A stretch of 58,634 nucleotides of DNA, taken from the NCBI GenBank assembly GCA_030454225.1, contig JAKDRW010000007.1:1-58634 (forward strand), written 5' to 3'. The notes beneath the pieces are model-generated. The model did no database searches. It had not been told where the DNA came from and saw nothing but the letters and a program-made list of their open reading frames with translations. Made by a program: the position numbers and the translations under genes. The stretch is from Vreelandella subglaciescola. Lineage in GTDB: Bacteria; Pseudomonadota; Gammaproteobacteria; Pseudomonadales; Halomonadaceae. Every line of letters begins with the position of its first letter. Positions within the stretch are counted from its first letter, which is position 1. Shown one piece after another: positions 1 to 9,600 of the stretch.

Positions 1-57
1 GGCTTTTAAGACCCCACCACCGCCGGCGACGTCATGCGTCGTGGGCAGCGAACGTTA

Positions 58-86
58 ACTTTAAGACATGAAAGCGGCTTTGGCAA
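58..86 (-). promoter_or_regulatory. candidate promoter firing off the left edge
   Basis: On the minus strand a TTGCCA -35 (81-86) and a TAAAGT -10 (58-63) are separated by exactly 17 bases. Bases 1-206 hold no convincing gene, so this would drive a minus-strand gene to the left of the window. The sequence match is moderate and the downstream gene is not visible. Confidence 0.35.
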
Positions 87-206
87 GGAGATTATAGAAA
101 TAAAGTCATTGCCACTGCCCCGCCCTGCCCTGACGTCGACCCCACCGCCCGTCTTGCCTGACACAAATCGCGCTGACAGGGCCCCACTCAGCCTTTAGAT
201 GTCGGG

Positions 207-938
207 TTAGAGCAGTAGCCCCAGCGCCGAAAGCGTGCAAAGCGAAAGCGATACTCCTTGTAGCCAGCGCCGGTTCAATCGTGTCGCCACCCGATTGGCC
301 AGCGCGTTGCCTAGTAATACCGCGGGTAAAAGCGTGGCGGCAACGCCAAAGTGCCAGGCACTGACCTGCCCGGCGAGCGCCAGCGTTGCGAGCGTCAAGG
401 TCGAGGTCAGGATAAAGAACGCGGCAAGATTACCACGCATACGGTCCGGCGGCAGGCCGTGCATCAACAGCACAATTGGCGGGCCGCCAATAGAGGCCAC
501 AGTGCCGAAAATCCCCGAAAGCACCCCCGCGCTGAATAGCGTGCTGCGATTAACCGGCAGGCGGAAACGAAATAATGTGACCAGCACGGCAAACAGAACA
601 ATAGCGGCTATCAGCTTTTCCATAATCACCATAGGCGCGGCAAGCAGCAGCCAAACGCCCAGCGCATTGCCCGGCAGCCGCCCGACAAGCGCCATGCTAA
701 TGGGCCCGAGGCTCACTTCTTGCCAATAGTGGCGCACCATCATTAACGATACCGTCAGCCCGAACAGCACCAGAATTACCGGTACCAACCGTGGCTCGAG
801 CATTAGCAGCAGCGGCGCGCTAACCACGGCAAGACCAAAACCCGTGGCGCGCTGCACAAAGGCGCCAACTACCAGCACGCTGGCGACACTCAACCAGGTA
901 CCAGGCGTCATATCCAGCCACGTCATTATGCTAGGCAT
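207..938 (-). CDS. sulfite exporter TauE/SafE family permease
   Basis: This is a 243-residue, very hydrophobic inner-membrane protein with about seven to eight predicted membrane segments spread over its whole length. The residue 151-154 GGPP motif, at the head of the second half, and the ATGFG stretch at 31-35 in the first half are typical of the TauE/SafE (DUF81) family, whose members export sulfite, sulfoacetate or related small sulfur or organic anions. The substrate here cannot be read from sequence. The start lies 8 bases inside the end of the upstream MFS gene on the same strand, so the two transporters are probably co-transcribed and translationally linked. No clear ribosome site is closer than a GGAAG 13 bases upstream. 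No sulfur-oxidation genes flank it, so a role in sulfonate use is not supported by context. Confidence 0.85.
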   Translation of the reverse strand: MPSIMTWLDMTPGTWLSVASVLVVGAFVQRATGFGLAVVSAPLLLMLEPRLVPVILVLFGLTVSLMMVRHYWQEVSLGPISMALVGRLPGNALGVWLLLAAPMVIMEKLIAAIVLFAVLVTLFRFRLPVNRSTLFSAGVLSGIFGTVASIGGPPIVLLMHGLPPDRMRGNLAAFFILTSTLTLATLALAGQVSAWHFGVAATLLPAVLLGNALANRVATRLNRRWLQGVSLSLCTLSALGLLL

Positions 939-2136
939 GCGTATCGGTACAGACTTCCGGCCCAGGCGCTGGCGTCAGACAGCGAACGCCAATGTTGCCC
1001 AACAGCGAGGCTGCCAGCATCGTCAACACCATCGGCCACATATTCTCAACTTCGAAATACCCCACCAGCATGCCGGCAAGCGCCCCGCAGCTAAACTGGA
1101 TACCGCCAAGCAGAGCCGTGGCGGTAGCGCTGATATGGCCGAAATGGTCGAGCAGCGACGAAATTGAATTTGGGGTAATCAAGCCAATCATGCCGGTAAA
1201 GCACATGACCAGCACAACCACCACCGGCAAGCTATTAAGGCCAAGCAGGGCGACGAGCACCAAGGCACTGGCCGCGAGCAGCTGTATAAACAGCCCCAAG
1301 CGCAGATTTTGCTGCGGTGTGCGGGTTTTGAGCAGGTAAATATTGACCCGATTGGAGAGTGCAATAACCACCACGTTGGCACCGAAGACAAACGGGTATA
1401 GCGCCGGCGACAGCGAGAAGTACTCCAGATACAAAAACGGCGAAGCTGTAATAAAGGCAAATAGTCCGGCAAACGATGACGCCACCGCGCAGATATACCC
1501 CATGCCCTCACGGTGCTTCAAAATGCTGGCGTAGTTACCCAGGACTTGGCGCGGCGATGCCGCGGGAAGCGTCATATCGCGGGTTTCGGGGAGTTTTGTG
1601 CCCAGCAGCCAGAGCAAAAAAAGTGCATAGACGGCTAAAAAAACAAAAATGAGCCACCAGTCCACCGCGTGAAGCAACACGCTGCCGACGCTGGGAGCAG
1701 CCAGTGGCGCCAGCATCATGATCATCGCCATCGTTGACATAACCTTGGCCGCCTCACGGCCGTGAAAGCAGTCGCGCACGATAGCGGCGGAGTTAACCAC
1801 GCAGGCGCCTCCCCCCAGCGCCTGAATGAAGCGCAATGATAATAACTCGGACAGGCTGTCCACCTGGGTGAGCCCCAGGCTTGCTAGCGCAAACACGCTA
1901 AGGCCGCCGATCAGCACGGGCTTGCGCCCCAGGCGGTCGGAAAGCGGCCCGAAAAACAGCTGACCCAGGGCAAAACCCAAGAGAAAAATACTGATGGAAA
2001 GTTCGGTACGGTGAATGCTTTCCTGAATCGTGTCCGCCAGCGCTGACATCGCCGGTAAATAGGCATCAATGGCAAACGGTGCCAATGCCGTATTGGCCGC
2101 TACCAGCAGCGCCACGCGGCGCGGGTTAAGTTCCAT
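931..2136 (-). CDS. Bcr/CflA family MFS drug-efflux transporter
   Basis: This is a 12-helix major facilitator of the DHA1 Bcr/CflA type, 401 residues from the start chosen here. The AYLPAM motif at residues 25-30 is the family's helix-1 signature, and GPLSDRLGRKP at 63-73 is the MFS motif A between helices 2 and 3. Such pumps expel bicyclomycin, chloramphenicol, sulfonamides or cysteine by proton antiport. The frame stays open to 2301, but the extra 55 residues are polar and unlike the family, while the ATG at 2136 has AAGGAA six bases upstream, so 2136 is preferred. The gene overlaps the TauE-like gene by 8 bases and is divergent from transaldolase. The actual substrate is unknown. Confidence 0.88.
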   Translation of the reverse strand: MELNPRRVALLVAANTALAPFAIDAYLPAMSALADTIQESIHRTELSISIFLLGFALGQLFFGPLSDRLGRKPVLIGGLSVFALASLGLTQVDSLSELLSLRFIQALGGGACVVNSAAIVRDCFHGREAAKVMSTMAMIMMLAPLAAPSVGSVLLHAVDWWLIFVFLAVYALFLLWLLGTKLPETRDMTLPAASPRQVLGNYASILKHREGMGYICAVASSFAGLFAFITASPFLYLEYFSLSPALYPFVFGANVVVIALSNRVNIYLLKTRTPQQNLRLGLFIQLLAASALVLVALLGLNSLPVVVVLVMCFTGMIGLITPNSISSLLDHFGHISATATALLGGIQFSCGALAGMLVGYFEVENMWPMVLTMLAASLLGNIGVRCLTPAPGPEVCTDTHA

Positions 2137-2177
2137 GCAGTTCCTTACGCATTGCGATGCGTTAACGACTCGTAAGC

Positions 2178-2214
2178 GAGCTAAAAGACTAAAGAGAGCT
2201 AATAAGGAGGCTAA
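2178..2214. repeat. short direct repeats in the MFS/tal intergenic region
   Basis: GAGCTAA occurs at 2178-2184 and again at 2196-2202, and a related GAGGCTAA at 2207-2214. They sit between the divergent transporter and transaldolase starts in otherwise unremarkable sequence. They could be a regulator's half-sites or chance duplication. No known box is recognised. Confidence 0.3.
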
Positions 2215-2276
2215 TGATAGACGATTTGGCGCTAGATAGGTGCGCTGTTCGCCGCGAGCTTGCCTTGCTAGAGTAA
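2214..2276 (+). CDS. possible 20-residue leader ORF ahead of tal
   Basis: The ATG at 2214 opens a 20-codon ORF beginning [10 protein letters not shown] and ending in TAA at 2274-2276, 25 bases before the tal start. It is preceded by TAAGGAGG (2203-2210), a full 8-base match to the anti-Shine-Dalgarno sequence. The spacing to the ATG is only 3 bases, which is short, so efficient initiation is doubtful. It could be a small protein, a leader peptide coupling to tal, or a chance ORF. No homologous family is recognised. Confidence 0.25.
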   Translation: MIDDLALDRCAVRRELALLE

Positions 2277-2301
2277 CGCGACGACACCAAAGGAGCGCCA
2301 C

Positions 2302-3249
2302 ATGGGCACCAGCCTGCTATCTCAACTTAAACAAATGACCACCGTCGTCGCTGATACGGGCGACCTAGACGCAATTCGTCGTTTCAAACCGCAAGATGCG
2401 ACCACCAACCCCTCGCTGATTCTGCAGGCTGCGCAGCAAGAAGACCGTCGTGAGCGCCTGGCACGCATCGCTCGGGGCAGCCGTGATATTGACGCTGCCG
2501 TTGATCGCGTGGCCGTGGATATCGGTAGCGAAATCAGCGCGCTGGTGCCGGGGTACGTGTCCACCGAGGTCAGTGCGCGCTTATCATTTGACCGCGACGC
2601 CACCGTAGCCCGTGCCCATTCGCTTATTGAGCGCTACCAGCAGGCCGGCGTTGGCGCCGAGCGCATCCTGGTCAAAATTGCCGCGACATGGGAAGGTATT
2701 GAGGCCGCTTCACAACTCGAGCGCGAAGGCATTCACACCAACCTGACACTGCTGTTCGGCTTTACCCAGGCCAAGGCCTGCGCCGATGCCGGCGCGACGC
2801 TGATCTCGCCGTTTGTAGGCCGCATCCTTGACTGGCACAAAGCGCACAGCCCCCAAGCCGACTTCAGCGGCCATCGCGATCCCGGCGTCATCTCGGTCAC
2901 AGGGATATACGACTACTTCAAGGCCTACGGCTACCCCACCATCGTAATGGGCGCCAGCTTTCGCAATACCTCGGAAATCAAGGCGCTTGCCGGCTGCGAC
3001 AGGCTGACCATTTCGCCCAAGCTGCTCGATGAGCTCGACACCCAACAAGGCACGCTAGCGCGTCAGCTCGACGGCCACACAGCGGCTGGTAGCGGGGGTG
3101 CCCAGGCGCCGTTGGACCAAGCGGCGTTTCGCTGGCAAATGAATGAAGATGCGATGGCAAGCGACAAGCTCGCTGAAGGAATCCGTAAGTTCATGGCCGA
3201 CCAGCGAAAGCTGGAAACACTGCTGGAGGGGCTTTCCCAGCGCCACTAG
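2302..3249 (+). CDS. tal: transaldolase
   Basis: The 315-residue protein is a class I transaldolase of the TalB type. It moves a dihydroxyacetone unit from sedoheptulose 7-phosphate to glyceraldehyde 3-phosphate in the non-oxidative pentose phosphate pathway, in the cytoplasm. The Schiff-base lysine is K125 in [10 protein letters not shown]. The conserved VVADTGDL (D18) and ATTNPSLI (N36) segments, and FVGRILDW with VMGASFRN further on, are all present. Length matches the E. coli enzyme (317). The ATG has a good GGAG site eight bases upstream. It faces the STAS gene tail to tail with a 17-base gap. The order tal, STAS, PP2C, mlaA resembles, from memory, P. aeruginosa PA2796-PA2800. Confidence 0.96.
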   Translation: MGTSLLSQLKQMTTVVADTGDLDAIRRFKPQDATTNPSLILQAAQQEDRRERLARIARGSRDIDAAVDRVAVDIGSEISALVPGYVSTEVSARLSFDRDATVARAHSLIERYQQAGVGAERILVKIAATWEGIEAASQLEREGIHTNLTLLFGFTQAKACADAGATLISPFVGRILDWHKAHSPQADFSGHRDPGVISVTGIYDYFKAYGYPTIVMGASFRNTSEIKALAGCDRLTISPKLLDELDTQQGTLARQLDGHTAAGSGGAQAPLDQAAFRWQMNEDAMASDKLAEGIRKFMADQRKLETLLEGLSQRH

Positions 3250-3266
3250 GCGCTGGATGGCAAGCG

Positions 3267-3779
3267 CTAGTGTTTGGCGGTATTTTCCTGAGCCTCGAGC
3301 ATTTCTACCAGCGGCTGGAACTGCTCGCGGTTGTGCTCATTCATATGCATCAAAATGCGGTGGGCTTCAAGAATGCGTTCGCGCAGGCAGTGCTCGTCCG
3401 CCAGCACCTCGGGAAGATCTTCGGCGGCATCGGCAAGCTCGGGACATAGCGGCGCACCCAGCAAGGTAAAGAAGCGGGAAAAGCCCATTACGTCGAGCAT
3501 CTGACGCACGTCGGGATTATCCACAATGATGGTAGGTGGCTGCTCCAGGCGGTTTTTCACCGCCATGGCCACCTTGGCTAAAAAACCCAACGCCGTCGAA
3601 TCAACGTTAGTGGCCTCGCGCAGGTCAATCATGACCGCACACAGCCCTGGCGTTTGTGCCAATCGCTGCGCCTGAGTATCAAGCGTTGCACACAGCGTCA
3701 GACGAACATCGCCGATCAGCTTGAGGACAAACACCCCGGAATCGAACGCCGCTTTAATGCGACCCTCTTCAATCAGCAT
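3267..3779 (-). CDS. STAS-domain anti-sigma factor antagonist
   Basis: This protein has one STAS domain (about residues 5-105) followed by a roughly 60-residue tail. The candidate phosphorylation serine is in NVDSTALGF, the loop where SpoIIAA-type antagonists carry their regulatory Ser. In that family the unphosphorylated form binds an anti-sigma kinase and the phosphorylated form is reset by a PP2C phosphatase. The PP2C gene lies directly upstream and overlaps, so that is the likely partner. It resembles the Pseudomonas HsbA/RssC type (family knowledge). The frame also opens at a GTG at 3791. I chose the ATG at 3779 because the protein then begins MLIEEGRIKAAF, close to the start of the domain. 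No cognate anti-sigma kinase is visible in the window. Confidence 0.85.
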   Translation of the reverse strand: MLIEEGRIKAAFDSGVFVLKLIGDVRLTLCATLDTQAQRLAQTPGLCAVMIDLREATNVDSTALGFLAKVAMAVKNRLEQPPTIIVDNPDVRQMLDVMGFSRFFTLLGAPLCPELADAAEDLPEVLADEHCLRERILEAHRILMHMNEHNREQFQPLVEMLEAQENTAKH

Positions 3780-4665
3780 GGCCAAATCCACTCACCATCA
3801 TGATGGTTAAATCGTCGGGCAGCGCTTGTCGGCCGTCGCCATTCGCCTCATCCGTGCGCTGCACCTGGGCCAGGTCAACGAACGCACTGACGCAGGCTAG
3901 CCGGTCGCGCAGCTGCTCAAGTGTGGTACTTTCACGCAATAATTGCCCAAGCTCGGTGAGCCGCGCATCGAGCGTTTCCCCCGGCAAACATTCCAGCACG
4001 CCGTCTGAACAAAGCCATAGCACGAAGTCAGGCGGCAGCATGCAGCTCAGCTGCGGATAGATCGCATCCGGAAACAGCCCCACCGGCATACCTTCGCCTG
4101 CCAGGCGCGTCAGCGTATCGCCGACCTTCAGCAGCGGCATTGGCAGCTGCGCGCCCAGCGAATAGTGCAGCGTTCCGGTGTCGTGGTCAATCACACCCAC
4201 GAACAGCGTTGCGTGCTTGCCAATATCCGTATCCTGCAGCTCGCGATTAAGCGCGGCGAGCCAGTCAGCCGGTAAACGCTCGGGGTTCTTGCCATCCCAG
4301 GTATGCACCCAACGGGTGAACAGGTACTTCAAGAGCACCGTGACAAACGCGGACGAGGCGCCATGCCCCGAGACATCGGCAAAATAAAAAGCGCTGTAGC
4401 GCGCGCTATAGCGCAAATAGCCCAGAAAATCGCCCGAAAGATACAGCGACGGCACCAGCCAATAGTCAAACCGGACACCGTTAAACGTACGCGGATGAAC
4501 CGGCAGCAGCCGGCGCTGGATATGTCCACCACTTTGCTGATCCATACGCAGCAGCGCCAGCTGGTCTTCCAGACTTTCGTTCTGTTCGGCCAAACGCGCA
4601 TAGCGCTGCTCGCAAGCCTCGAGCCTGGCAAGCGCTGCTGCCTCCCGCTTTTTATCGTGCCTCAT
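3769..4665 (-). CDS. SpoIIE/PP2C-type serine phosphatase without receiver domain
   Basis: This is a metal-dependent PP2C-like (SpoIIE) phosphatase of about 298 residues. The catalytic acidic motifs are all present: SGDFLGYL, FADVSGHGASS, WLCSDGVLE and the C-terminal LPDDLTIMM. The usual AGHPPP loop is altered to GAQLPMP. Ahead of the catalytic domain there is only a short charged helix (about residues 8-45, heptad-like, likely coiled coil). Pseudomonas relatives carry a response-regulator receiver there and this protein does not. The likely substrate is the overlapping STAS protein. The ATG at 4665 follows a GAGG site formed at the end of mlaA; a TTG at 4677 is also in frame. It lies directly downstream of mlaA, suggesting one transcript. 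Confidence 0.87.
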   Translation of the reverse strand: MRHDKKREAAALARLEACEQRYARLAEQNESLEDQLALLRMDQQSGGHIQRRLLPVHPRTFNGVRFDYWLVPSLYLSGDFLGYLRYSARYSAFYFADVSGHGASSAFVTVLLKYLFTRWVHTWDGKNPERLPADWLAALNRELQDTDIGKHATLFVGVIDHDTGTLHYSLGAQLPMPLLKVGDTLTRLAGEGMPVGLFPDAIYPQLSCMLPPDFVLWLCSDGVLECLPGETLDARLTELGQLLRESTTLEQLRDRLACVSAFVDLAQVQRTDEANGDGRQALPDDLTIMMVSGFGHAD

Positions 4666-4673
4666 TAAAAGCC

Positions 4674-5468
4674 TCAATCGGCGGCGTTTTCGTCGCTGAA
4701 GTCCGCGTCATCAAACTCAAAATCGTCCATCGAAAACGGGTCATCGCCTAGCTCACCGTCGCTAATTTTAAATGCCCGGCTCTGCAAGTAAGCATCGCGT
4801 AAAAAGCGATAACGATCCCCCTGAATGAGGTCTTCCTGGTCGAGAAACCCCGCCCGCTCATCAATCAGCCGCAGCACGCTCAGGGGAATCCGCGTTTTAT
4901 CATTATCAACGTACGTCACCGGGTATGTCGCTATGTTTACCGGCAAACCGGTGGTATCGCGCAGCGTACTCGGGCCCAGGAACGGCAGCACCAAATAGCG
5001 CGAATCCGCCCACCCCCAGGCCGCCAACGTCTGGCCAAAATCTTCTTCCTGCCGCTGAATATCCATCTTCGTGGCAACGTCAAAAAGCCCGCCCACCCCC
5101 GCGGTGGTGTTAATCAGCAAACGCGACGTGGCGCGGCTGGCGTTCTCACCTTTACCCTGCAGCAGGCTATTGAGCACCGTGCGTACTTCCCCCAGGTTGG
5201 AGAAGAAGTTACCGACACTTTTTTCTACCGGATCAGGCGTAATCGTGTGATACCCCTTGGCCACCGGGCGCAGCGCATAGCGGTCGAGCACGTCGTTAAA
5301 CGCAAACACCTTGCGGTTAAAGCCTTCCCACGGGTCTTCCGGTTGCGATTCGGTCGTCACCGCAGTGCTGGCACAGCCGCCAAGCGCGGCGGCAAACGCC
5401 AGCGCCAGCGGCAGAGAAGCCGCACGCTTCAGGCCCGGCGCAACGCGCAGTCGAAATTCGTTTAACAT
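4674..5468 (-). CDS. mlaA: phospholipid-binding lipoprotein MlaA (VacJ)
   Basis: This outer-membrane lipoprotein removes mislocalised phospholipids from the outer leaflet and passes them to MlaC and the MlaFEDB transporter, keeping outer-membrane asymmetry. A signal peptide with lipobox LGGC ends at C32; Ala at +2 predicts outer-membrane sorting. The MlaA domain follows, with DPWEGFNRKVFAFND at about 45-59 and the DFGQTLAAWG and YLVLPFLGPS segments. The last 30 residues form a very acidic tail. Length is 264. The remaining mla genes are not in this window, as is usual for mlaA. It is followed within a few bases by the PP2C gene. Confidence 0.95.
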   Translation of the reverse strand: MLNEFRLRVAPGLKRAASLPLALAFAAALGGCASTAVTTESQPEDPWEGFNRKVFAFNDVLDRYALRPVAKGYHTITPDPVEKSVGNFFSNLGEVRTVLNSLLQGKGENASRATSRLLINTTAGVGGLFDVATKMDIQRQEEDFGQTLAAWGWADSRYLVLPFLGPSTLRDTTGLPVNIATYPVTYVDNDKTRIPLSVLRLIDERAGFLDQEDLIQGDRYRFLRDAYLQSRAFKISDGELGDDPFSMDDFEFDDADFSDENAAD

Positions 5469-5513
5469 AGCGGTCTCTTTTTCAAGATAACAAAGGTATT
5501 CAAAACGGCAGCG

Positions 5514-6635
5514 CTATACTTTTTGCACCACGATGCTGCCCGCGCTGTAACCGGCGCCAAACGAGCAAATGACGCCAATATCACCGCTTGCCAATGCTTC
5601 ACGGTGCAGGTGAAACGCAATAATGGAGCCCGCCGAGCTGGTGTTGGCGTAGCGGTCCAGAATCACCGGAGCCTGCTCAAGCGTCGGCTGCACCCCCAGC
5701 ACCTTGCGCGCAATCAAATCGTTCATGTGCTGATTGGCCTGATGCAGCCATAGCCGGCACACATCGCTGCCGCCCAGCTCGAGCGACGCCAGGTGATCGC
5801 CGATCAGCCTCGCCACCAGCGGGCAGACTTCCTTGAAGACGCGCCGCCCTTCCTGCATAAACAGCTTATCGAGAGCCGCCGGATCGCTGTCGGTGACGCG
5901 ATTCAAGAAGCCGGCGTTGTTGCGGATGGCGTTGGAAAATTGCGTGACCAGCCGGGTACCGAGAATCGTATAGCGCTCTTGCGCCTGAGCCACCACGTCG
6001 TTTTCGAGCACCATGGCCGTGCAGGCATCGCCAAAAATAAAGTGGCTGTCGCGGTCGCGAAAATTCAAGTGCGCCGAGCAGATTTCCGGATTGACGATCA
6101 GCGCACGCTTGACGCTGCCCGAGGCAATGGCGTTGGCTGCGGTTTCCAGTGCGAAGGTGGCCGAGCTGCACGCCACGTTCATGTCGAACCCATAACCCTG
6201 AGTGCCGAGCGCCTGCTGCAATTCTACCGCAATGGCCGGGTAGGCGCGCTCAAGATTGGAGCAGGCCACAATCACCAGCTCGATATCTTCCGCGTTGACG
6301 CCCGCGCTGGAGAGGGCCTGCTGCGCGGCGGAAAGCGCCATTTCGCACTGGATTGACGGCTCATCGTTAGCGCGTTCGGGCAGGTGCGGGCGCATTCGTT
6401 CCGGGTCCAGAATGCCGTCGGCATCCAGCACATAGCGGCTCTTGATCCCCGAGGCCTTTTCAATAAACGCACTGCTGGAGTACGCCAGCGGCTCGCGCTC
6501 GCCCGTGGCAATCGCGTCGGCGTGGCGCGCGTTTTCACGCTCGGCCCAGGTATTGAACGTTGCTACCAGCGCGTCATTGTCAACGGCGTGCTCGGGCGTA
6601 TAAAGCCCGGTTCCGGTTATCACCACCTGCGTCAT
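5514..6635 (-). CDS. beta-ketoacyl-ACP synthase III-like condensing enzyme
   Basis: This is a thiolase-fold condensing enzyme of 373 residues, longer than housekeeping FabH (about 320). The Cys-His-Asn triad is visible as C156 (NVACSSAT), H298 (WLHQANQHM) and N331 (RYANTSSAG). It resembles the P. aeruginosa PA3286 type, which diverts medium-chain acyl-CoA from beta-oxidation into fatty acid synthesis (family knowledge; the assignment is from memory). The extra length is an insertion at about residues 28-60. No fab genes flank it; it sits between hrpA and mlaA, transcribed with them. GAGGAG lies 7 bases upstream of the ATG. The exact acyl substrate is unknown. Confidence 0.88.
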   Translation of the reverse strand: MTQVVITGTGLYTPEHAVDNDALVATFNTWAERENARHADAIATGEREPLAYSSSAFIEKASGIKSRYVLDADGILDPERMRPHLPERANDEPSIQCEMALSAAQQALSSAGVNAEDIELVIVACSNLERAYPAIAVELQQALGTQGYGFDMNVACSSATFALETAANAIASGSVKRALIVNPEICSAHLNFRDRDSHFIFGDACTAMVLENDVVAQAQERYTILGTRLVTQFSNAIRNNAGFLNRVTDSDPAALDKLFMQEGRRVFKEVCPLVARLIGDHLASLELGGSDVCRLWLHQANQHMNDLIARKVLGVQPTLEQAPVILDRYANTSSAGSIIAFHLHREALASGDIGVICSFGAGYSAGSIVVQKV

Positions 6636-6685
6636 CCAAGTCTCCTCTCGGCGGCACGCCGCCCTGCTCTGTTTTCACACCGCGA

Positions 6686-9600
6686 CTATACGCGGGTAAT
6701 ATCCTGCCAGTGTTTTTCCAGCCGTTTAACCGACACTGGCATGGCGGTACCCAGCTGCTGGGCGAACAGTGAAACACGCAGCTCCTGGAGCCACCAGCCA
6801 AAGGCCACCAGTTCGGGCGCTTCAACACGCCCACGGCGCTCACTTTCCCGCCGCGCATCAAAGCGGGTTTCCAGCGCCTGGACTTCGCCCATCAGCATCT
6901 GGTCGCGCCCACGCTCGCGCGGGGCTTTTTCCAAACGGATCAGCGCCGCCTGCATATAGCGCGGGTAATGGATAAGCCATTCGCCGGCATCGCACAGAAA
7001 ACCGGGATACACCAGCCGCTGCATCTGTGCCTTGATATCACTGTAGACCAGCGCGATGGCGAAGTTGAGCCGGCCTTTCAGCACCTGGGTTACTGCCAGG
7101 TGCTCTTTGAGCGCGGCGTGGGCCTGATCGAGCAGCGTCTCGGCCTGGGGGACAATCGCGCCTTCGACCTCAGCCAGGCGCTGTTCGAGCGCCGGCGCCG
7201 AGCGCGGTAGCGGGTCGACCGCCACCACCCGGGTGAAAACGGCCAGCACCAAGTCCTCGACCAACGCCTGCTTGCTACCCACCTTGGCAAACAGCAGCGC
7301 GCAGCGGGTAACGCCGGAAAGCTGCTTGATGGCCTTGACCCAGTTCGGGCGCTGCGCCATGGCCATGCGGGCGACACCTTCGCGGTGAGCGGCTTCGGCC
7401 TTGGCCGGATGATCCAGCAGCGCGACGCTGAAGGCATCACCGTCCTTGATCAGTGCCGGGTAAGCCTCCACACGGATCCCTGCCTGCTCGGTCACACGGG
7501 ATTCCGGCAGCGCCTCCGCGGGCAGTGCCTCAAGCGCCGGCGCCTGACTGACCTGTGCCGCCAGCGCCTGGGCGCCACGGCTGGCGGCGTCTTCAAAACG
7601 TTTTTCCAGCGCGCGCGCATCGCGCCCCTGACCCAGCGTCTGGCCGTCATGCCCCACCACGCGCAGGTTCATCACCAGGTGCGGCTCCAGCTGCTCCAAG
7701 CGCCAATCGTCGGGGCTTACCCGCGTACCGGTACGCCGGCGGATAAACTCGCCCAGCGCTTCGGTCAACGGGCGCTCATTGGGCACAAAGGTTTCAAGCG
7801 CGGCGTCCACCCGGTCGGGAATCGGCACGACCTGGCGGCGCAGGCTTTTGGGCAGCGATTTTAATAGCGCAATGCATTTATCGCGTAGCAACCCCGGCAC
7901 CAGCCACTCCAGCGCGTGTGTTGGCAGCTGCGACAGCATCGCGGCCGGCACCGTCAGCGTGACGCCGTCATCCTCGGCGCCGGGAGAAAAATGGTAGCTA
8001 ACCGGATAGCTCACCCCGCCAAGCGTCAGGTAGTCGGGGTACTGCGCCCGCGTCACGTCCTCGGCAGCGCGCGCCTTTAGCGCATCGAGATCAAACTTGA
8101 GCAGATTCGGCGCGTGCTGTTCGGCCTTTTTGCGCCAGTGCTCAAAGCCTTTGCCGTTGACGATATCAGCCGGAACACGCGCGTCGTAAAACTCGAACAG
8201 CGTGTCTTCGTCGACCAGAATATCGCGGCGCCGGGCGCGGTCTTCCAGCGCCTCGACCTCTTCCACCAGCGCGCGGTTATAGGTAAAAAACTCGCCCTGA
8301 GTGCGAAACTCGCCTTCCACCAGCGCGCGGCGAATAAACAGCTCGCGAGATTCCTGCGGCGCAATGGTGCCAAAATGCACGCTTCGCCCGCTCACTATCG
8401 GCAGACCAAACAGCGTCACCTGCTCGTTGGCAACCACCTGAGCGCGCTTCATCTCCCAATGCGGGTCGCTATGGCTACGTTTGACCAGATGTCCGGCCTG
8501 CGGCTCGATCCACGCCGGATCAATTTTCGCCACCATGCGGGCAAACAGCCGCGAGGTTTCGATCAGCTCAAAGGTCATCAGCCACTTGGGCGATTTTTTC
8601 GCCAGCCCCGAGCCCGGATGTATTACGAACTTGCGGTTGCGCGCGCCCAGATACTCGCGGTTCTCGGTCAGCATTCCAAGGTTGGACAAAAGTCCCGAAA
8701 GCAGCGCCTGGTGCAGCTTGCCCGAGGTTTTGCGCCGCAGCTGGCGCGCCTCTTCTTCGCTTTGCTCGGGGTCCTTGGGCGACGGCGGCGGCACTTCAAT
8801 ATCCATATCGCGCAGCAGCTGGCGCAGCTGACGGAAAGTATCGTGCCATTCGCGCACGCGCAAATAGTTGATGTAATGCTCGCGACACCAGCGCCTGAGC
8901 TGGTTGCCCGAAAGCGCCTCGCGGGCATTTTGTACGCCGTGCCAGAGGTTGATCAGCGCGACAAAATCCGACTCCGGCGAGTGCCAGCGTTGATGCGCCT
9001 GATCCGCCGCCTGGCGTTTATCCGCCGGGCGATCGCGCGGGTCCTGAATCGACAGCGCCGAGACCACCACCAGCACGTCGCGCAGGCTGCCTCGCTCGGC
9101 GCCGGCCAGCACCATGCGCGCCAGCCGCGGGTCGACCGGCAATCGCGCAATCCGGCGGCCCAGCGGGGTAAGCGCATTCGTTTCGCTCACCGCGCCCAGC
9201 TCGAACAGCAGCCGGAAGCCGTCTTTGACAAAGCGGCTATCGGGCGGGTCGACAAACGGAAACGCCTCAATGCTGCCCAGCTTGAGCGCCAGCATGGAGA
9301 GAATCACCGAGGCTAAGTTCGTCCGCTGGATTTCCGGGTCGGTGAACTCGGGGCGCGCGAGAAAGTCGTCCTCGCCATACAGGCGAATACAGACGCCCTC
9401 GGCAATCCGCCCGCAGCGGCCCTTGCGCTGGTTGGCGCTGGCCTGGCTCACCGGCTCAACCGGCAGGCGCTGAATTTTGGCACGGTAGCTATAGCGGCTG
9501 ATACGCACCAGCCCCGGGTCAATCACATAGCGAATGCCGGGGACCGTCAGCGAGGTTTCCGCCACGTTGGTGGCCAGCACGATGCGCCGCCCCCGGTGGG

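Noticed and set aside
1..206. A partial gene at the left edge
   Set aside because: No frame gives a recognisable protein; only a possible minus-strand promoter is seen.
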